Part shown: positions 1 through 12,637 of the stretch, piece after piece
Numbering within the stretch: the first letter of the stretch is position 1
Layout: every line of letters begins with the position of its first letter
NCBI RefSeq assembly: GCF_022201045.2
Contig: NC_068559.1
Location: forward strand, 9,233,501 to 9,297,500
Reading direction: 5' to 3'
From: Citrus sinensis
Lineage: Eukaryota; Streptophyta; Magnoliopsida; Sapindales; Rutaceae
Length of the DNA stretch: 64,000 bases
Made by a program: the position numbers and the translations under genes
The notes under the pieces: model-generated
What the model saw: the letters and a program-made list of their open reading frames with translations, nothing else
Database searches by the model: none
Told to the model about the DNA's origin: nothing

Positions 1-507
1 GATGATGTTGGTGGCAGTGCTTCCTTTAGAGCTGCATCAGCTCTTGGTAATGCTGGCGGGGCCAAGGGAAAGAGAAGTGAAAGAGAAAGGGACAAGGATA
101 CTTCAATCAGAAATGCAAAATCTGGCCGTGCTTCAATGGGTAATTTTAAGGGTGAGCGAAAAATGAAATCAAAGCCAAAGCAGAAGACTGCTCAATTATC
201 AACTTCAGGAAATGGGTTTATTGACAAGTTTACTGAGACAAGTCATAATGTGTATTCTTCAACTCATGTTTCCAAAGAAGTTAATAGCAGTAGCAATAAG
301 AAAAGAGAAGTTGGATTGATCTCTCAAGACAACATTCCTCCAAATTCTTCTGAAGTAAAGGAACCATTTGACTTCATAGAAGAATTAGGTGCAGACAATG
401 ACCTGAGCAATCTGTTCAATAGCTTTAATGAGGATGACTTGCAAGATCAAGATCTGGTGGGTCTTCAAATACCGATGGATGACCTCTCGGAGTTGAATAT
501 GTTTTGA
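1..507 (+). CDS. C-terminal part of a plant nuclear Ser/Arg/Lys-rich protein of unknown function (5' end outside window)
   Basis: The frame is open from base 1 to a TGA at 505-507, giving 168 residues with no start inside the window, so this is the last exon of a longer gene. The visible part begins DDVGGSASFRAASALGNAGG, passes through a Lys/Arg/Ser-rich stretch (KGKRSERERDKD, then KGERKMKSKPKQK) and ends in an acidic tail closing with GLQIPMDDLSELNMF. From memory, this acidic ending with an IPMDDLS-type motif resembles Arabidopsis proteins of the At2g19390/At4g29790 group, annotated as Ser/Arg-matrix-like with unknown role. The basic tract suggests nuclear location. No enzymatic motif is visible. 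The family assignment is tentative; the coding status is secure. Confidence 0.75.
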   Translation, partial: DDVGGSASFRAASALGNAGGAKGKRSERERDKDTSIRNAKSGRASMGNFKGERKMKSKPKQKTAQLSTSGNGFIDKFTETSHNVYSSTHVSKEVNSSSNKKREVGLISQDNIPPNSSEVKEPFDFIEELGADNDLSNLFNSFNEDDLQDQDLVGLQIPMDDLSELNMF

Positions 508-3500
508 TGGAGACGGTATACTGTACATTCCCATGGTTTATTCAGCTGTTTAGATAAGAAGGATAGTGCTCTCGCCTGGGGACAAACTGCTAATATGATT
601 ATGCCTCTGGTGAAATGGCAACTGTAATTATTCTCATTCTTTTTGTATACTTCTTTATAGAAGTTACACAAATACTCCTAATTGTTTGTGACAATTTATT
701 CCCTTGTAACAAATCACAGTTCTCTTAAAGATCATTTTTGTTTCTCTCTTTCTATCTCTTTCTTTTTGGACCTGTTGGTGTGGATGGCTTTTATATTTCT
801 CCAATAAGCATGATGCCTTGGTACTAAATTGTTTTCCAGTTCACTCATGAGTTTACATTAATGTTTTATTTTGTACCTGTTTATCTCTAACTTTCTTCCT
901 TCTACAGTAAAGCGATAAATGGATATGTTATTTTGATTCATCAGTGGGTTGATTGATTGCTGATTTCTAGAGCAAAGAAAGAATGCCTGCCTGGTAGTTG
1001 GCCTGATTGGTATGTTACCATGATCATTGTAGATGCTGATTGTGGCTTGGGGAGATACTTAGCTGTATTTTTATGATGGGATCTCTTCGTAATTCGGCTG
1101 TTGCTGGTAAGTTGGGTATTAAACTCATTCTGGTATGCAAGTTGGGTAAACTCATTCAGGTAGGTAGATGAATGTCTGTATGGCCCAGCTCTTTGTTAAA
1201 AATTCTCAAATAATATGAAGTACCATAATCTTAATCTTAATTTGCCTCCACTATTTGTTGAGCCATGTTGGGATTGTGTCATCATAACTTTTTATCTGGG
1301 AGATCAAATGTTTAAGATTCATACTACTGCTCATATATCTTGGAGCCTGTACCTGTTCTCTTTTGATTCTCTGTTTGAAGTGATGCCTATGGCTTGGAAA
1401 GAAATCTCATCATGTATATTATCTTTCCTATTTTGTGATAAATATCTGTGTTTTATTGTGTGGAATACTTCAATACTTCAATTACCATGCCAGACTCAGA
1501 AGGGAGGAAATGCTAAAACAAAGTTATCAAGGTAGAAGAAAACAGAGGTAGTTTACGTGAGAGAGTTCATCCTTTTGCTTCGCTTTGGGCTTCAGTTTTA
1601 AAGGATTTCCAAGATTCATTTTCTGTGTAGACATTTAAATTAGGAAGAGGTTTTGGGAAAATTTTGTCTAGTTTGTTTTATTGGTTTAGGGAAGGATATT
1701 TGATGCACTTGCTTGCTCATAATAGGTATCTTAAGATGTATCCTATCTCTTGTTTTTTCGTTTCTGGACATCTAGTCCACTTTTGCATCTCAAATCTTTT
1801 TGCTTATATTAACATAATTTTCATTTTTCTTCTCAATAATAACAGAATTTGTTCCTCCACTGGTGGAATCAGAGGGATGCATGTTTGTGCTTGAGATATT
1901 CTTGAATCACCCTGTTTCTTTTCTTGAGCTTGATCTGATATTACCCATATTCACCACTGCTGTCTTTATCATGCCCTAAACAGTTGGCATCTTTAGGATG
2001 ATTTCCATCTTTCTGTGCCTTGTTGACTGCCATGTTATTCATCTTAACATCTTTCCTGGGGCACACTGATCCCCTTAACATCTTTTCTGGGAATATACGT
2101 TACATTTTGTACCAATATTATTATGTACTGTAATAATATGATTGACCCATAAGTTTGTTTAATTGTACCAGTATTTTGCCTCTTCAACACTTCATCTTGT
2201 TCTTGGGTTTGTTTATTCTTGTTTTGGTGGTTGAAATATTAATGTTGTCAGCATTGTTGAAGGCCTTGCATTGGTCATATAGAAGAGAGAGCTGCAATTG
2301 TTTTGACTTTGCTCATGTTACCGGTGATTTGTAGGTACAGCATGGCCCGCCTGATAGTTAACTAGCGTCTTCTTTGGAGTTGTTAGTTGCTATCGCCTGT
2401 AGATTAATTAGTCTGAAAGAAATGAATTTTCTGCAACAAAAATAGAATCTTATTTCTGTTTACTACTATTTGTATCCTTAAACTTCTACTTCTTGTTTTC
2501 CTTTGGATGACGAATGACCTACTAGAAATTTATTGGCTATAAATACATTCTTGAGCTTCTTTGATATCTGCATTATGGAGACGAACATCATCTTGTTAAA
2601 AGGGTATTTCCTGGTGTCTCCAATCAGGATATAACAGTAAAAACTAATTTTCTGATACCCAAGTTGCTTGAGTATATTATTTTCATTTTTGGCAAATCTC
2701 AGTTTGATGCTCAGTTGCGCCAAATTTTGGTGCGCCAAAGGGGAATCGTGGGTGGTTTGGCAATAGCGGCCGCGCTGTACGCACCTTTTCTTTTTTAGTG
2801 TAGTATATGAGGCCTGGTCGAAAGATCTGAATGTAAGAGGGTATGGTATATGAGGCCTGAGGCCTGGTTTGGCAATAGCGCCAAATTGGACATCAAAGGC
2901 CAGACCATAGCTCGAAACAACTTGCAATACTTCTCAGGTGTTGGTATGAAACCCAGTTGGAACCGCAAGTTTAAGGGTGTGGGACGTTAATGGGAGATCA
3001 ATGGCGTTGCAATGAGGAGAGGAGACCAAAATGTTAAGAGCATTATGAAATCTAAACAACAATATATAATCCAGTTTTTTTTTCTTTTTTTCTTTTTTTC
3101 CTCCTGACTGGATTGGAGTATTAGTAATGTTTTCTATTGTTTAGATGTCTAGGTATTCCTTCGCCAATGCAACACCTTTTGTCACCTGCAAATTATGTTG
3201 AAATCCAAAACCAAAAAGCTTTAAATTTTATACTACTACTCCATTGATGTGTGTCTTTTGTTTATAATTTTTGGGTTTTGGAATTCTATATATAAGTAGA
3301 GTGTAAATTCTAGGAATTGTATCTCATTTCATTTGAAGTAGTCATTTATTTTAATAAATGAAGTAATAATTGTTCATCTTTTTGATGATTGTTAAAATCT
3401 TTAAAATCACTAACCAAATAAAAAAAAAATTCATATATACATAATTAGTTTAGATTTCTTTTTGATTAAAATGTGAATTTATTAAGCATATGAATAAATG

Positions 3501-3639
3501 GGAAGTAAAAATTTACATATCTTAATGGAAATTGGACAACTGATATATAGCAAAGTGCCAGAGATATCAAGAAGGCTTCTTATATTATTGAATTTCATAT
3601 CTCTTATTTTATTGAATTTCATTTCATTATGGTCAATAT
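508..3639. other. 3' UTR and intergenic DNA without a recognised gene
   Basis: T-rich sequence follows the stop codon at 507 and probably includes the 3' UTR of the first gene. Only short ORFs without family motifs occur here. A more GC-rich patch at about 2695-2950 contains the 12-mer TTTGGCAATAGC twice (near 2756 and 2867) and repeated ATATGAGGCCTG, suggesting a small rearranged repeat. From 3050 on it is AT-rich with homopolymer runs. Confidence 0.6.
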
Positions 3640-4512
3640 GGTTGGCCGATTGCCAACTAGAATAAAAATAGGAAAATGATGTTTCTTACAAAATTTTGCA
3701 TCAAAACGGTTCATTTTGTGAAAAGTATAAAAGTCACTTTTTACTGCACGTGAGAGGGGAGCAACAAAACTAACGTGCAGCAAGCCTCCTTTGTTCCTCA
3801 CGAGAGAGCTCGAGTCTCTCTCTCCAGCCTCCTTTCTCCCTCACGAGACAGCTCGGGTCTCTCTCTCCCGTCTCCACGCCACTAACATTCTCAGCTTCGT
3901 TCTCTCTCGCCGCTCAGCAACTATAAGATCTCTCTCTCACCCATCTCAATTCATTGCTCTAATTGTGTTGAATTACCTAATACCTATGGATGATGGTGGT
4001 GGTCTTCTGCTTGAGTGTTGTAAATTGGAATCAAATTATGCAAAACCTTGATACCCTTTGGGAATCATGTTTATTTCAAGCTTTTCATATTGTGATTTGA
4101 TTGTTTGATGAAGCACTTGGAAAATATAGTTTGCTCCCTCAAACTATTTTACTATGTTGAATAAATTATATTGCTCATTATTTGAGAAGAATTGAAAAAA
4201 AAAAATTACAGCACTTAAACATTGAACTTATGCTAAAGTTTACGCGTCTCCCTCCTTTATAGCACATTTTTTTTTTCATAATTTACGCAGCAATGGAGAA
4301 CGGAGCTAAGACTGTTAGCGACATGGGGATGAGAGAGAGAGAGACCCGAGTTGTCTCGTGAGGGAGAAAGGAGATGGGATAGAGAGACGCTGAGTTTTGT
4401 TGCTCCCCCCTCGTGTGTGTGTTTGGTGTCAAACTTTTGCAGCAAAAAGTGGCTTTTATACTTTGCACAAAACGCACAGTTTTGTGCAAAGTGTTGTGAG
4501 AATATCGGCACC
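3640..4512. mobile_element. Mutator-like non-autonomous element with long imperfect terminal inverted repeats
   Basis: The two ends mirror each other. The left arm includes AAAGTATAAAAGTCACTTTT and GAGGGGAGCAACAAAACT. The right arm, read on the minus strand, gives AAAGTATAAAAGCCACTTTT and GAGGGGGGAGCAACAAAACT. Both then continue into CT-rich TCTCTCTCTCCC blocks with CTCACGAGACA. The outer ends GGTTGGCCGAT and GGTGCCGAT are related. Arms span roughly 3640-3900 and 4290-4512 around an AT-rich centre. No matching target-site duplication was found, so the exact borders are uncertain. Short ORFs in the arms are by-products of the repeats. Confidence 0.6.
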
Positions 4513-4585
4513 GAAAAAAATAACACAATAAAATATAATGTTTGTTCAGTCTTATATTTTGATTTAAGAGTTTGTTTGGTTTTTA

Positions 4586-5345
4586 TATTTTAAAAAATAT
4601 TTTTAGACACCTTTACTATTAAATATATTATATTTTTCCCTTATTTTTTTAATAATATCCTTTCAATAATATTTTTGAAGATATTAATGAAAAGAATAAA
4701 ATATTAATTTACCAAATTAAACTTGAAACTAAAATAAAAATTAGTTAATTTTTTATACAATTATTTTACTTTTAGGATTAATTAGGTAAATTAGTTTTTT
4801 CAGTAAGTTTGTTAAAAGGATTTTAATCATCGCAAGTTGGTTGATATTAATTATGTATAAATAATTAGTGGTAAGATTGCAATAAAGGTACAGAAAACAT
4901 TATACTTAAAACTTGAAGATATTCTTGAATATTGCTGTAAATATTCTTGAAGATATTAATGAAAAGAATAAAATATTAATTTATCAAATTAGACTTAAAA
5001 CTAAAATAAAAATTAGTTAAATTTTTATACAATATTTTACTTTTAGGAATAATCAGGTAAATTAATTTTTTAGTAAGTTTGTTTAAAGGATTTTAATCAT
5101 CGCAAGTTGGTTGATATTAATTATTTATAAATAATTAGTGGCAAGATTGCTGTAATGGTACAGAAAACATTAGTTCTTTCATACTAATATTTATTGATGA
5201 ATTTACTAATTAATTTTTTTATTGATAAATTAATTAATGTCAAGACTATTATTGCAAAGGTATTATTATAAAAATTAAAAAAAAGTAAGAATAAGAATAT
5301 AACATATTTAATTATAAGGTGTCTTGAAATATTTTTTAAAATATA
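4586..5345. mobile_element. AT-rich inverted-repeat element with an internal tandem duplication
   Basis: The left end (TATATTTTAAAAAATATTTT, then AGACACCTTTACTATTAAAT) reappears reversed at the right end (TAATTATAAGGTGTCTTGAA then ATTTTTTAAAATATA). Inside, a block starting GAAGATATTAATGAAAAGAA at 4677 is repeated from 4949, at an offset of 272 bp, and both copies end near TACAGAAAACATTA. The copies differ at scattered sites, so the duplication is not recent. No coding capacity is seen. The superfamily is undetermined. Confidence 0.5.
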
Positions 5346-5686
5346 ATGAGTAAGCGGGCACCTTAACTAAATGAGTATTTACCTTTGGAAAAGCCAAGAA
5401 GATGCATAAAAAAGGCCCCTGCTTCAATTAAAGTCTACCAATTCTTAATTATTCTTACTACTGGAGGTGGAGAGGATGAACTGGCGACGACAACAATGGA
5501 TGTCGGATGCACAACTGAGTCAAGGTTACCACATGGAATTACAAAGTTCGGAGACCTTGCATAGCTGACTTTTAAATTTTCATGAAAAGTGATTCAGAAA
5601 TGGTAGAGAATGCTAAAAGGAAGAGCAAATTTGGTTACCAATTAGAATGAACCGTCAATGTATCATGTATTCAGCTTTACATCCAG
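5346..5686. other. 3' flank of the phosphopantetheinyl transferase gene
   Basis: Because the neighbouring gene is on the minus strand, this stretch lies downstream of its stop and should hold its 3' UTR. No other gene signal is visible. Confidence 0.5.
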
Positions 5687-8600
5687 TTACCCCTTTGCCT
5701 CGCAGAAGATTGAAATGAGTTGCTCGACAGTTTTTGAGAGGAAAGGTGCATCTGGTAGATAGAGACCCTTGTTGTAGTCCTCTTCATCAAAATCCGATTG
5801 CCGTAATGTTCTCTTGTAGCTCTCTGTGGCTGACTTTGGGTGACCTTTTGCAACAGATGCCTGCAATTCGATACATAACTCTTATCTCACAAGAAGATAT
5901 CAGAGTTTTCCGAGCATACACAATATGAACTTTTATCTGAAAAAGAAGAGATCACACAGCTACAATCAGATTGTCTAGTTTTCTTCAGACTTGGTTTTCG
6001 ATGCTGTAGTAGTCTTACTTCACAAAATTAGCCGGGTACCATATCATTCATGAAATTTGTATTTCAAACAAATCATTTGATTCTGACAATTATGAATAAC
6101 ATCAAATTTTTTCAAATCGAATTTACAGCACCTAGTGGCAAATATCTGGAGTCAAATAATTAGTTGTTAATGACTAATTATTGGCTGAAGAACATGGTTT
6201 TCTTTTAATTATTTCCTAAACGCCACTTAACATGTGCATCATATTCATGTGATAATTAGCAAAGATTGCAGCATGCCATGCGGCAGTGGTATGTAAGATC
6301 AAAATTTCAGCAGAATAAAAGGATGATACACAAGAGCCGTGAGTTTGATAAACAAAAGTTCGTTACGGATTTACCCAATGTCTTTTTCCCAACTCAAAAA
6401 GCCAAAACTTCCACTCTGTCATGGTCTCTCCATCAATTTTAACAGATATGTTGCCCCAGCCAGTGTGATGAAACTCTACTTTGTCCAACCCATAAGCTAC
6501 TCCAATCCCAATGGCTTTGACGTATGCTTCTTTAAGACACCAATATCTACAAAACAAGTATTCATCAACACTTGAAATATGGTTTAAAATAAACTAACAC
6601 GTAGTCAACATCCATAAGAGTGCAAAGGGGGAACTTTGAATCCATTGAATTGAATATTGTTTTTCTGATTATGAGCATAAAAATGATTCAAATTACACTT
6701 CACAAGCCCACCCAATATTTAACACACATGAACTAACCAAAATGCTTTTGTCAGAATGATTATATTATAAGATGACAAGAATGGTAGATAACCAGGTCTC
6801 TGAGTTTAACCTAATTGGTGTATGAAAATATAATTGCAACAATCGATGTTTGGGTGGTTATCATGCAGCTTGTGCACCAACTAGTGAACCCCAGAACTAT
6901 GTAAGGATGGAATGTCTATATAAAACTAGCAATTGTATACTTGGTATCAACAAAAGTTCTAAAATTTTTCAGCTAATAAAATCAACAAAAGGCTCATGAT
7001 AATGTATCTTTATTCCAAGCAGGGATTATAGACTGCTTATTTGTTTGTCTTGGATGTTGTCTTGGATGCTACTCTGACCTGGATTTGGGGGTTTCCCCTA
7101 ATATTCAGAATAACTGAATGTAGTAATTTGGCAAGGAAGCCACTAGGCTCATGATCTTGGAAAAAAATAAAACATCAGCAACTCTGCATGGTTACCAAAA
7201 CAATCCAAAAGGTGACTTAATTCCAGAACTGCAACCTAACAAATTTCCAATGTTAACAAGATCTATTTCTTCTTTCTCTTTTTTTGTCTTTTCAATCTTG
7301 TTTTCAACTAGAAGGACCATGAATTAGCTTGATTGAAATTGGATAGCTGAATTCCTTATAGTAGTGCTAGAAATTATGTTAGTTTTAAACAGTGGATCTT
7401 CATGCATATATTATGAAGAAAAACTGCATATATTATGAAGAAAACTGATTATGAGTGATCAAGTGCTGAAATAACCGAAAGGCAGCTCTAGTGGGTCAAA
7501 ACTCAAGGTTTTTCAAATATGATAATCTACATGAAGTAACCATACCTGTAAAACTCAATCAGAATTTCATCAGAAGTGCCTGCATTCAGTATGTTATCCC
7601 ATTCAAAACTTGAAAAGTATGACGAGAAGTTTTGAACAAATTCTGGAATTGTCTCTCTGAGGGGAATCGTACAAGAAACAATGTCCAACCCCACCAGGCA
7701 AAGAGGTTCAGATGCTATAGCCACATAATCACCATGATGGGACACGTTGAAATTAAAATTTGGAAAGTCCATGCCAGCTTTATCGCTTTCCTGAAATACA
7801 TGGACAGTAAGCATGGTGTTGGTGTAGCAACAGCAAAGGTGACTGTAATGCTGGAAGTATATGCAGGGTAAGAACGGGGCAAAAGAATGTGACCAGAAAA
7901 TGAAGATAACAAATTTCTATGAACTTTTTAGAAACGCAAATGCCTGACAGACATTAGTTATGAATATGATAAAAGGATAAAAATAAAGTTTACTTAATTC
8001 CTGAAAATCTGTGACTACCTAATCTACTGGATCTACAAAAGTTGATGTCCAGAATATCAGTTGCATATTGGAGAAGTACATTTAGCTAATTCAAAGAGAT
8101 GGATCAGACATCTAGTCACCATGATGGGACAAATTAAAAGCACAGTCTTCTAAAATAAGAAACTACTACAGCTGATATATATTATAGAATTTCTTTCATA
8201 TTAATTGTATGTTTGTAAACCATTAGTCATCTTGCATTTTTGTAAATTCCCCAAAATGGATGGACTCAATAAAACCTAAAACCATCCCCATTCATAAATC
8301 ATGATTATTCATATCCCAGAGTCTCTCTGTTCCTGGACCCGTCTTCTGATTCTCATCATACAACGAAAATATAAATGTGGCTAAGGCCTAAGGTTGAACC
8401 AGCCTAGCCAGCATGCAGGTGTGGCAGTCATTTTCTTGATGAGGTTTCGGTTCAAAGTAGCTGCATTGTAAATGTTAGCTCCTACTTGATCAAGATCATT
8501 AGATCACCAGTATAGGCCATCCTGCTTCTGATATAGCTAAGCTAAGCTGATATCGAAGTAGCCAAGTTTGGCCATGGCAAAAATAACTGAGTCAAGCCTT

Positions 8601-9700
8601 TGTTCTAGAAGATTGGTGTAAGTCAAGCCTGAAATGGGGTCAGTGTAGTTTTTAGTTTCTCTAAGAAGTGCATAATCGAAACTAGTATCTTTACCAGACA
8701 AAGTGAAATAAGGATAAACATCAACAAAGAAGAATGATTTTGTGCAGTTCAAGAATAGTAGCAATGTGCATGGCATTGTAGCAAAAGAAAATGTGAAAGG
8801 TATGAATGGGCAAAACAAATGTAACCGAAAAATGAAATAACAATGCAGATGCCTGACAGAAGACACGAGAATGATAAAAGGATAAAAATAGAGTTTTTGT
8901 AATTCCAGAAACTCCATGACTACCTTCTCTACTCGAGCTCAAGAAGCTGATTTCTGGAACCTCTATTGCATATTGGAGAAGTACATTGTAGTTAATTTAA
9001 GGTAATCAGCTTAAAGGATCAGAGAGTTACTCAACAGCATAGTCCTCTTTCGCAGTTGTCAATAAGTTTCAAAGAACAACCCATTAAAAGCAAAGAGTCT
9101 TTTAAAATAAAAAATAACAAAAGCTGATATAGTATTATAGATCTTTCATATAAGCTGCATGTTTGCTAAACCTCTTATTGATTATCAATAAATTTCCAAA
9201 GTTGATGGACTCAATAAAACTTAAAACCAATCTACGCTCTATCGATAAATAATTTTTTTGATGTGCTAAGTCCATGCTAGCAGGACTAAAGTATAAAATA
9301 TAACTAAACGAGACTGCCGAAACAATGTACGAATATTTTAACAGTCAAGCATACCAAATAAGGCTTGCCTTCAATTGTCCGGTTTATGGTAATCTCTTCA
9401 AATGGGATTCCCAGCACTTGATGCACGAGAGCATACTGAAGCAAAAGGCTTACAAGTGCCCGTTTCCTGTCTTCAAGTTTCACATATCTACAAACGCAAA
9501 CAAACAAACATTGACAATCAGGCAATCTATCAACTTCAACAGGTATTAATAAATTTCCAGGGCATAAAAGAAAGAGAAGTTGACTTGATGATGGAGGAGT
9601 GGTGATGCTGGGGAAGAAGATAGAGAGCAAAAGAGAAGTCGTGGGGAGTTGGGTCCCACTTTGATATATCCACCACCCATCGTTGAACTCCCTTTTCCAT
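5687..9700 (-). CDS. 4'-phosphopantetheinyl transferase (Sfp/AcpT superfamily), five exons
   Basis: This enzyme moves 4'-phosphopantetheine from CoA to a serine of acyl or peptidyl carrier proteins. Exons on the minus strand: 9700-9585, 9487-9355, 7790-7546, 6546-6375 and 5860-5687. All junctions are GT-AG with matching phases, giving 279 residues from ATG at 9700 to TAA at 5687. Visible family features are the N-terminal RWVVDISKWDP, ALVSLLLQYALVHQVLGIPF, INRTIEGKPYL, FNVSHHGDYVAIA (about 97-109), VGLDIV with the Mg-binding Asp near 119, and WCLKEAYVKAIGIG with catalytic Glu near 171. The length fits the plant enzyme (compare At3g11470 from memory). The Met of the minus-strand ORF at 6557 is not a start, because that exon is internal. 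Intron 2 is long (7791-9354) and contains a duplicated segment. Carrier target and organelle cannot be told from sequence; no clear transit peptide is seen. Confidence 0.9.
7800..9225. repeat. Diverged direct duplication inside intron 2 of the phosphopantetheinyl transferase gene
   Basis: About 480 bp at 7800-8285 reappears in altered form at about 8740-9225. Matching landmarks are TGCCTGACAGA, ATGATAAAAGGATAAAAATA, TTGCATATTGGAGAAGTACA, GCTGATATA and GATGGACTCAATAAAAC, in the same order in both copies. The first copy lies just beside exon 3. No exon is duplicated. Confidence 0.65.
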
Positions 9701-10096
9701 TTCTACATCATCCCAACTTTACAAGAACCTCTTTCAGGCATTTAGTCGAACATCTACAAAGGATCCAATTTGTCCGGCTTGTTCAATGACTTAAACGACT
9801 TGTCATTTTGTAACAGCAGTTTCTTCTTGTCTTGAACAAAAGGATTTTGAACTTTTTGTTTTTGTGGTGGTGGGTAGCATAGTTTCGTTTATTTCCATTT
9901 AATTCCTTAAAGTTTTAGTTTTTTCTTTCAAATACACCTGGTTGTCCTAAGGTTTTTGCGTGTTTAGTTCTCAATAGAATGGAGGTTTTGATAAGAAATT
10001 TGGAGTTGGGATGCATCATGTGTACGCTAGGAAAATTTTTGTAATAGTAATTGCCATAAAGACTTTTCTATGAACCATAAAGAAAATATATTTTGA
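9701..10096. other. Upstream region of the phosphopantetheinyl transferase gene
   Basis: This stretch is 5' of the minus-strand start at 9700 and should contain its promoter and 5' UTR. No convincing TATA box was identified. Confidence 0.4.
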
Positions 10097-10852
10097 AGAA
10101 TGGGATATTTTCATCCCATTATTTTTATAAATTCACCCCACTTTTAGAAAATAATTATAATGAGTTCATATTATTCTTAAAAAATATAAATTAATAAAAA
10201 ATTTGTATATTTAATCAATTAAATCTTTATATTAATTTTTTTCTTAAGTTCTTTGACCATCTTTGATAATAAATTTTAATAAAAATTTTATTCTACTATT
10301 TATTATTAAGATATAAAAAGATAAAATTACATTTATAAAACATGAGTTATTATATCTAATAATTTAAATATTTAATTTTGTGACTTATAATCTAATATTT
10401 TTAAATGAAACCTAATTACTATTTCATTACCCTTACGTGTAAATGACATAAATCTGACAGTCTAATCATTTATATGAGAATTGTGCTATAAAGACACTAT
10501 GTTAATTTAATTAAAATAATAATAATCATACTAATAAAGTAACATTATAAACAATGAGTTTGGTACAAATTAGAAAAATATCGAAGTTAAAGTAAATTGT
10601 TGATAATTTTACTTTATAAGGGTGAAATAGTCAATTTAAACTTACATCAAAGCAATCTTTGTAATCAAATATACTAAAAAAATTAAGTCACAAAAAGTGA
10701 ATTAAGATAGATTTAATTAATTAATTCTCCAAAGTTTTTCTTGATTTGAAAATTTTAAAAATAATGTGCAACTTTTATAATTATGTTTTGAAAATGGGGT
10801 GGATTTACAAAAAAATGTGGGGTGGAGATATCATCGCTCTATTTTAAAAATG
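10097..10852. mobile_element. AT-rich element with terminal inverted repeats, superfamily unknown
   Basis: The left end reads GATATTTTCATCCCATTATT then AAATTCACCCCACTTTTAGA and AATAATTATAA. The right end read on the minus strand gives GATATCTCCACCCCACATTT, GTAAATCCACCCCATTTTC and CATAATTATAA. The arms are about 60 bp and imperfect. The interior is AT-rich with no coding frame. No clean target duplication was found. Confidence 0.5.
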
Positions 10853-11851
10853 GAGGTTATGACACTTTTTGAGTTATATAAGATTATCTAATTTATTTTG
10901 ATATAAGATTTATATATAAATCAGATTGCAGCTTCACGTATCAAATATTTTTATATCAAGACCTATGATCGTTTTATTTTGTTCCAACAATGTTAGGATG
11001 GTAGGTGTGAGAAAGAAACTTTCAATTACAATCTCTTAGAATTCAATTTAATATTGTGTTGAATTTAAAAACCAAATTTTGAAGAGTATATAAAAATATT
11101 TATTTTTCTCAATCTCATGAACAAGATCCAAAAAGAAATAAATAGAGATCAAAATAAATATACTTGTGTTCCGTTCAGGAATCAAAGTAAAAGAAACATA
11201 TTGGAAACAATTTTTTGTCTTGAAACTTGGAATCACCCTTTCTTAAGTATCTTAGTATGGAATGCCTAAGCAATCTTAAAAAAAAAAAAGGATTGGATTA
11301 GAAATATCGATGGATTGATATGGAGTCCAAAGAAATATCAAATAAAAAAAGATTTGTTGTTTGGATTTCACATCTATTAAATTTATGATTTTAATATCAT
11401 AATAATGGATAAAGTCATGATTTAATGGGTTGGGTCCATTACTTATGACTCTATGACACTACTCTAGCTACCACTGATTTGAAAAAGACAATTGGATTCA
11501 ATTATTAAAGGAGTCACTAAGCAAATAAGATAGACATAGTAATGATTTTCTTTAATTGTAATATATTGGAATTACGACGAGAATTAAAAGTGACTGACTG
11601 TATTACCACGTAATATTCAACTAATTGGCTTTTAAGTATCAGCATTCAATTATGATATGTCTCCAAATAGCAAACATGTTAATCTTGTAACTACAGAGGG
11701 TGGTCAGCTCACCAGTAATATGAGTTGTCAATATATGATGATTTTTGGTAAACACGATTTTACGATAATTATGCATAACTTTTGTTAATTTTAATTATGA
11801 TCAATTATATAACTTGGTTTTACTATAAGTCTCTTCAATTATAATTGTTAA
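10853..11851. other. AT-rich intergenic DNA without a recognised gene
   Basis: Only short ORFs of biased AT-rich composition occur. No RNA gene, repeat boundary or protein motif was recognised. Confidence 0.5.
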
Positions 11852-11860
11852 TATTCTTTA

Positions 11861-12637
11861 GGTAAAAGGACACAAAGACCCCCAACGTTTGAATAAGGGA
11901 CATAAAATCTCTTAAAGTTTAAAAAAAAACACTCAGACCCCCATTTGTTAACAGTAAATTATAATTTTAAATTATAATTACCATTATACCCTTATAGCAT
12001 ATTAAAAAAAATTGTTCATTGTCCAATTTATTCCTATATTATTAATAAAATTACGAATATAACTTCATTACCCAATTTTTCCATTTAATTTTTATCAAAT
12101 TTTCTCTTCAAACTAAATAAATTTAATCCATTGCTCAAAAATAAAAATAAATTAAATTGATTATTAATATAATAAACATAAAAATTCTCCATATGTTATT
12201 TCTTGTAATTTCTTATATATAAATTAAATTGATAATTTCTTCAAAATAAAAATGTTCCATATATAAATTAAATTTATTTTAATTTAATATATGTTATTTT
12301 TATATTAAATATATGTTATTTTTATTATATTAATAATCAATTTAATTTATTTTTATTTTTGAGCAATTGATTAAATTTATTTAGTTTGAAAAGAAAATTT
12401 GATAAAAATTAAATGGAAAAATTGGGTAATGAAGTTATATTCGTAATTTTATTAATAATATAGGAATAAATTGGACAATGAACAATTATTTTTTAATATG
12501 CTATAAGGGTATAATGGTAATTACACTTTAAAATTATAATTTACTGTTAACAAATGGGGGTCTGAGTGTCTTTTTTGAAACTTTAAGAGATTTTATGTCT
12601 CTTATTCAAACGTTTGGGGTCTCTGTGTCATTTTTCC
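11861..12637. mobile_element. Long foldback element, Mutator-like, with 9-bp target duplication
   Basis: Nearly the whole element is one inverted repeat. The left end GGTAAAAGGACACAAAGACC pairs with the right end, which on the minus strand reads GGAAAAATGACACAGAGACC. Pairing continues for about 290 bp or more per arm (CAGACCCCCATTTGTTAACAG, TTGGGTAATGAAGTTATATT and others) around a short AT-rich loop near 12180-12330. Directly outside are two identical 9-mers TATTCTTTA at 11852-11860 and 12638-12646. A 9-bp duplication and long arms point to a Mutator-type transposase acting in trans. A transcript would fold into a long double-stranded hairpin. Confidence 0.85.

Noticed and set aside
3791-4051. 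ORFs in the CT-rich arms of the element at 3640-4512
   Set aside because: They are products of TCTCTC-rich inverted repeats and appear in several frames on both strands.
4677-5172. Shared 272-bp period with the duplication at 20483-21026
   Set aside because: The two units have unrelated sequences; equal length is a coincidence.
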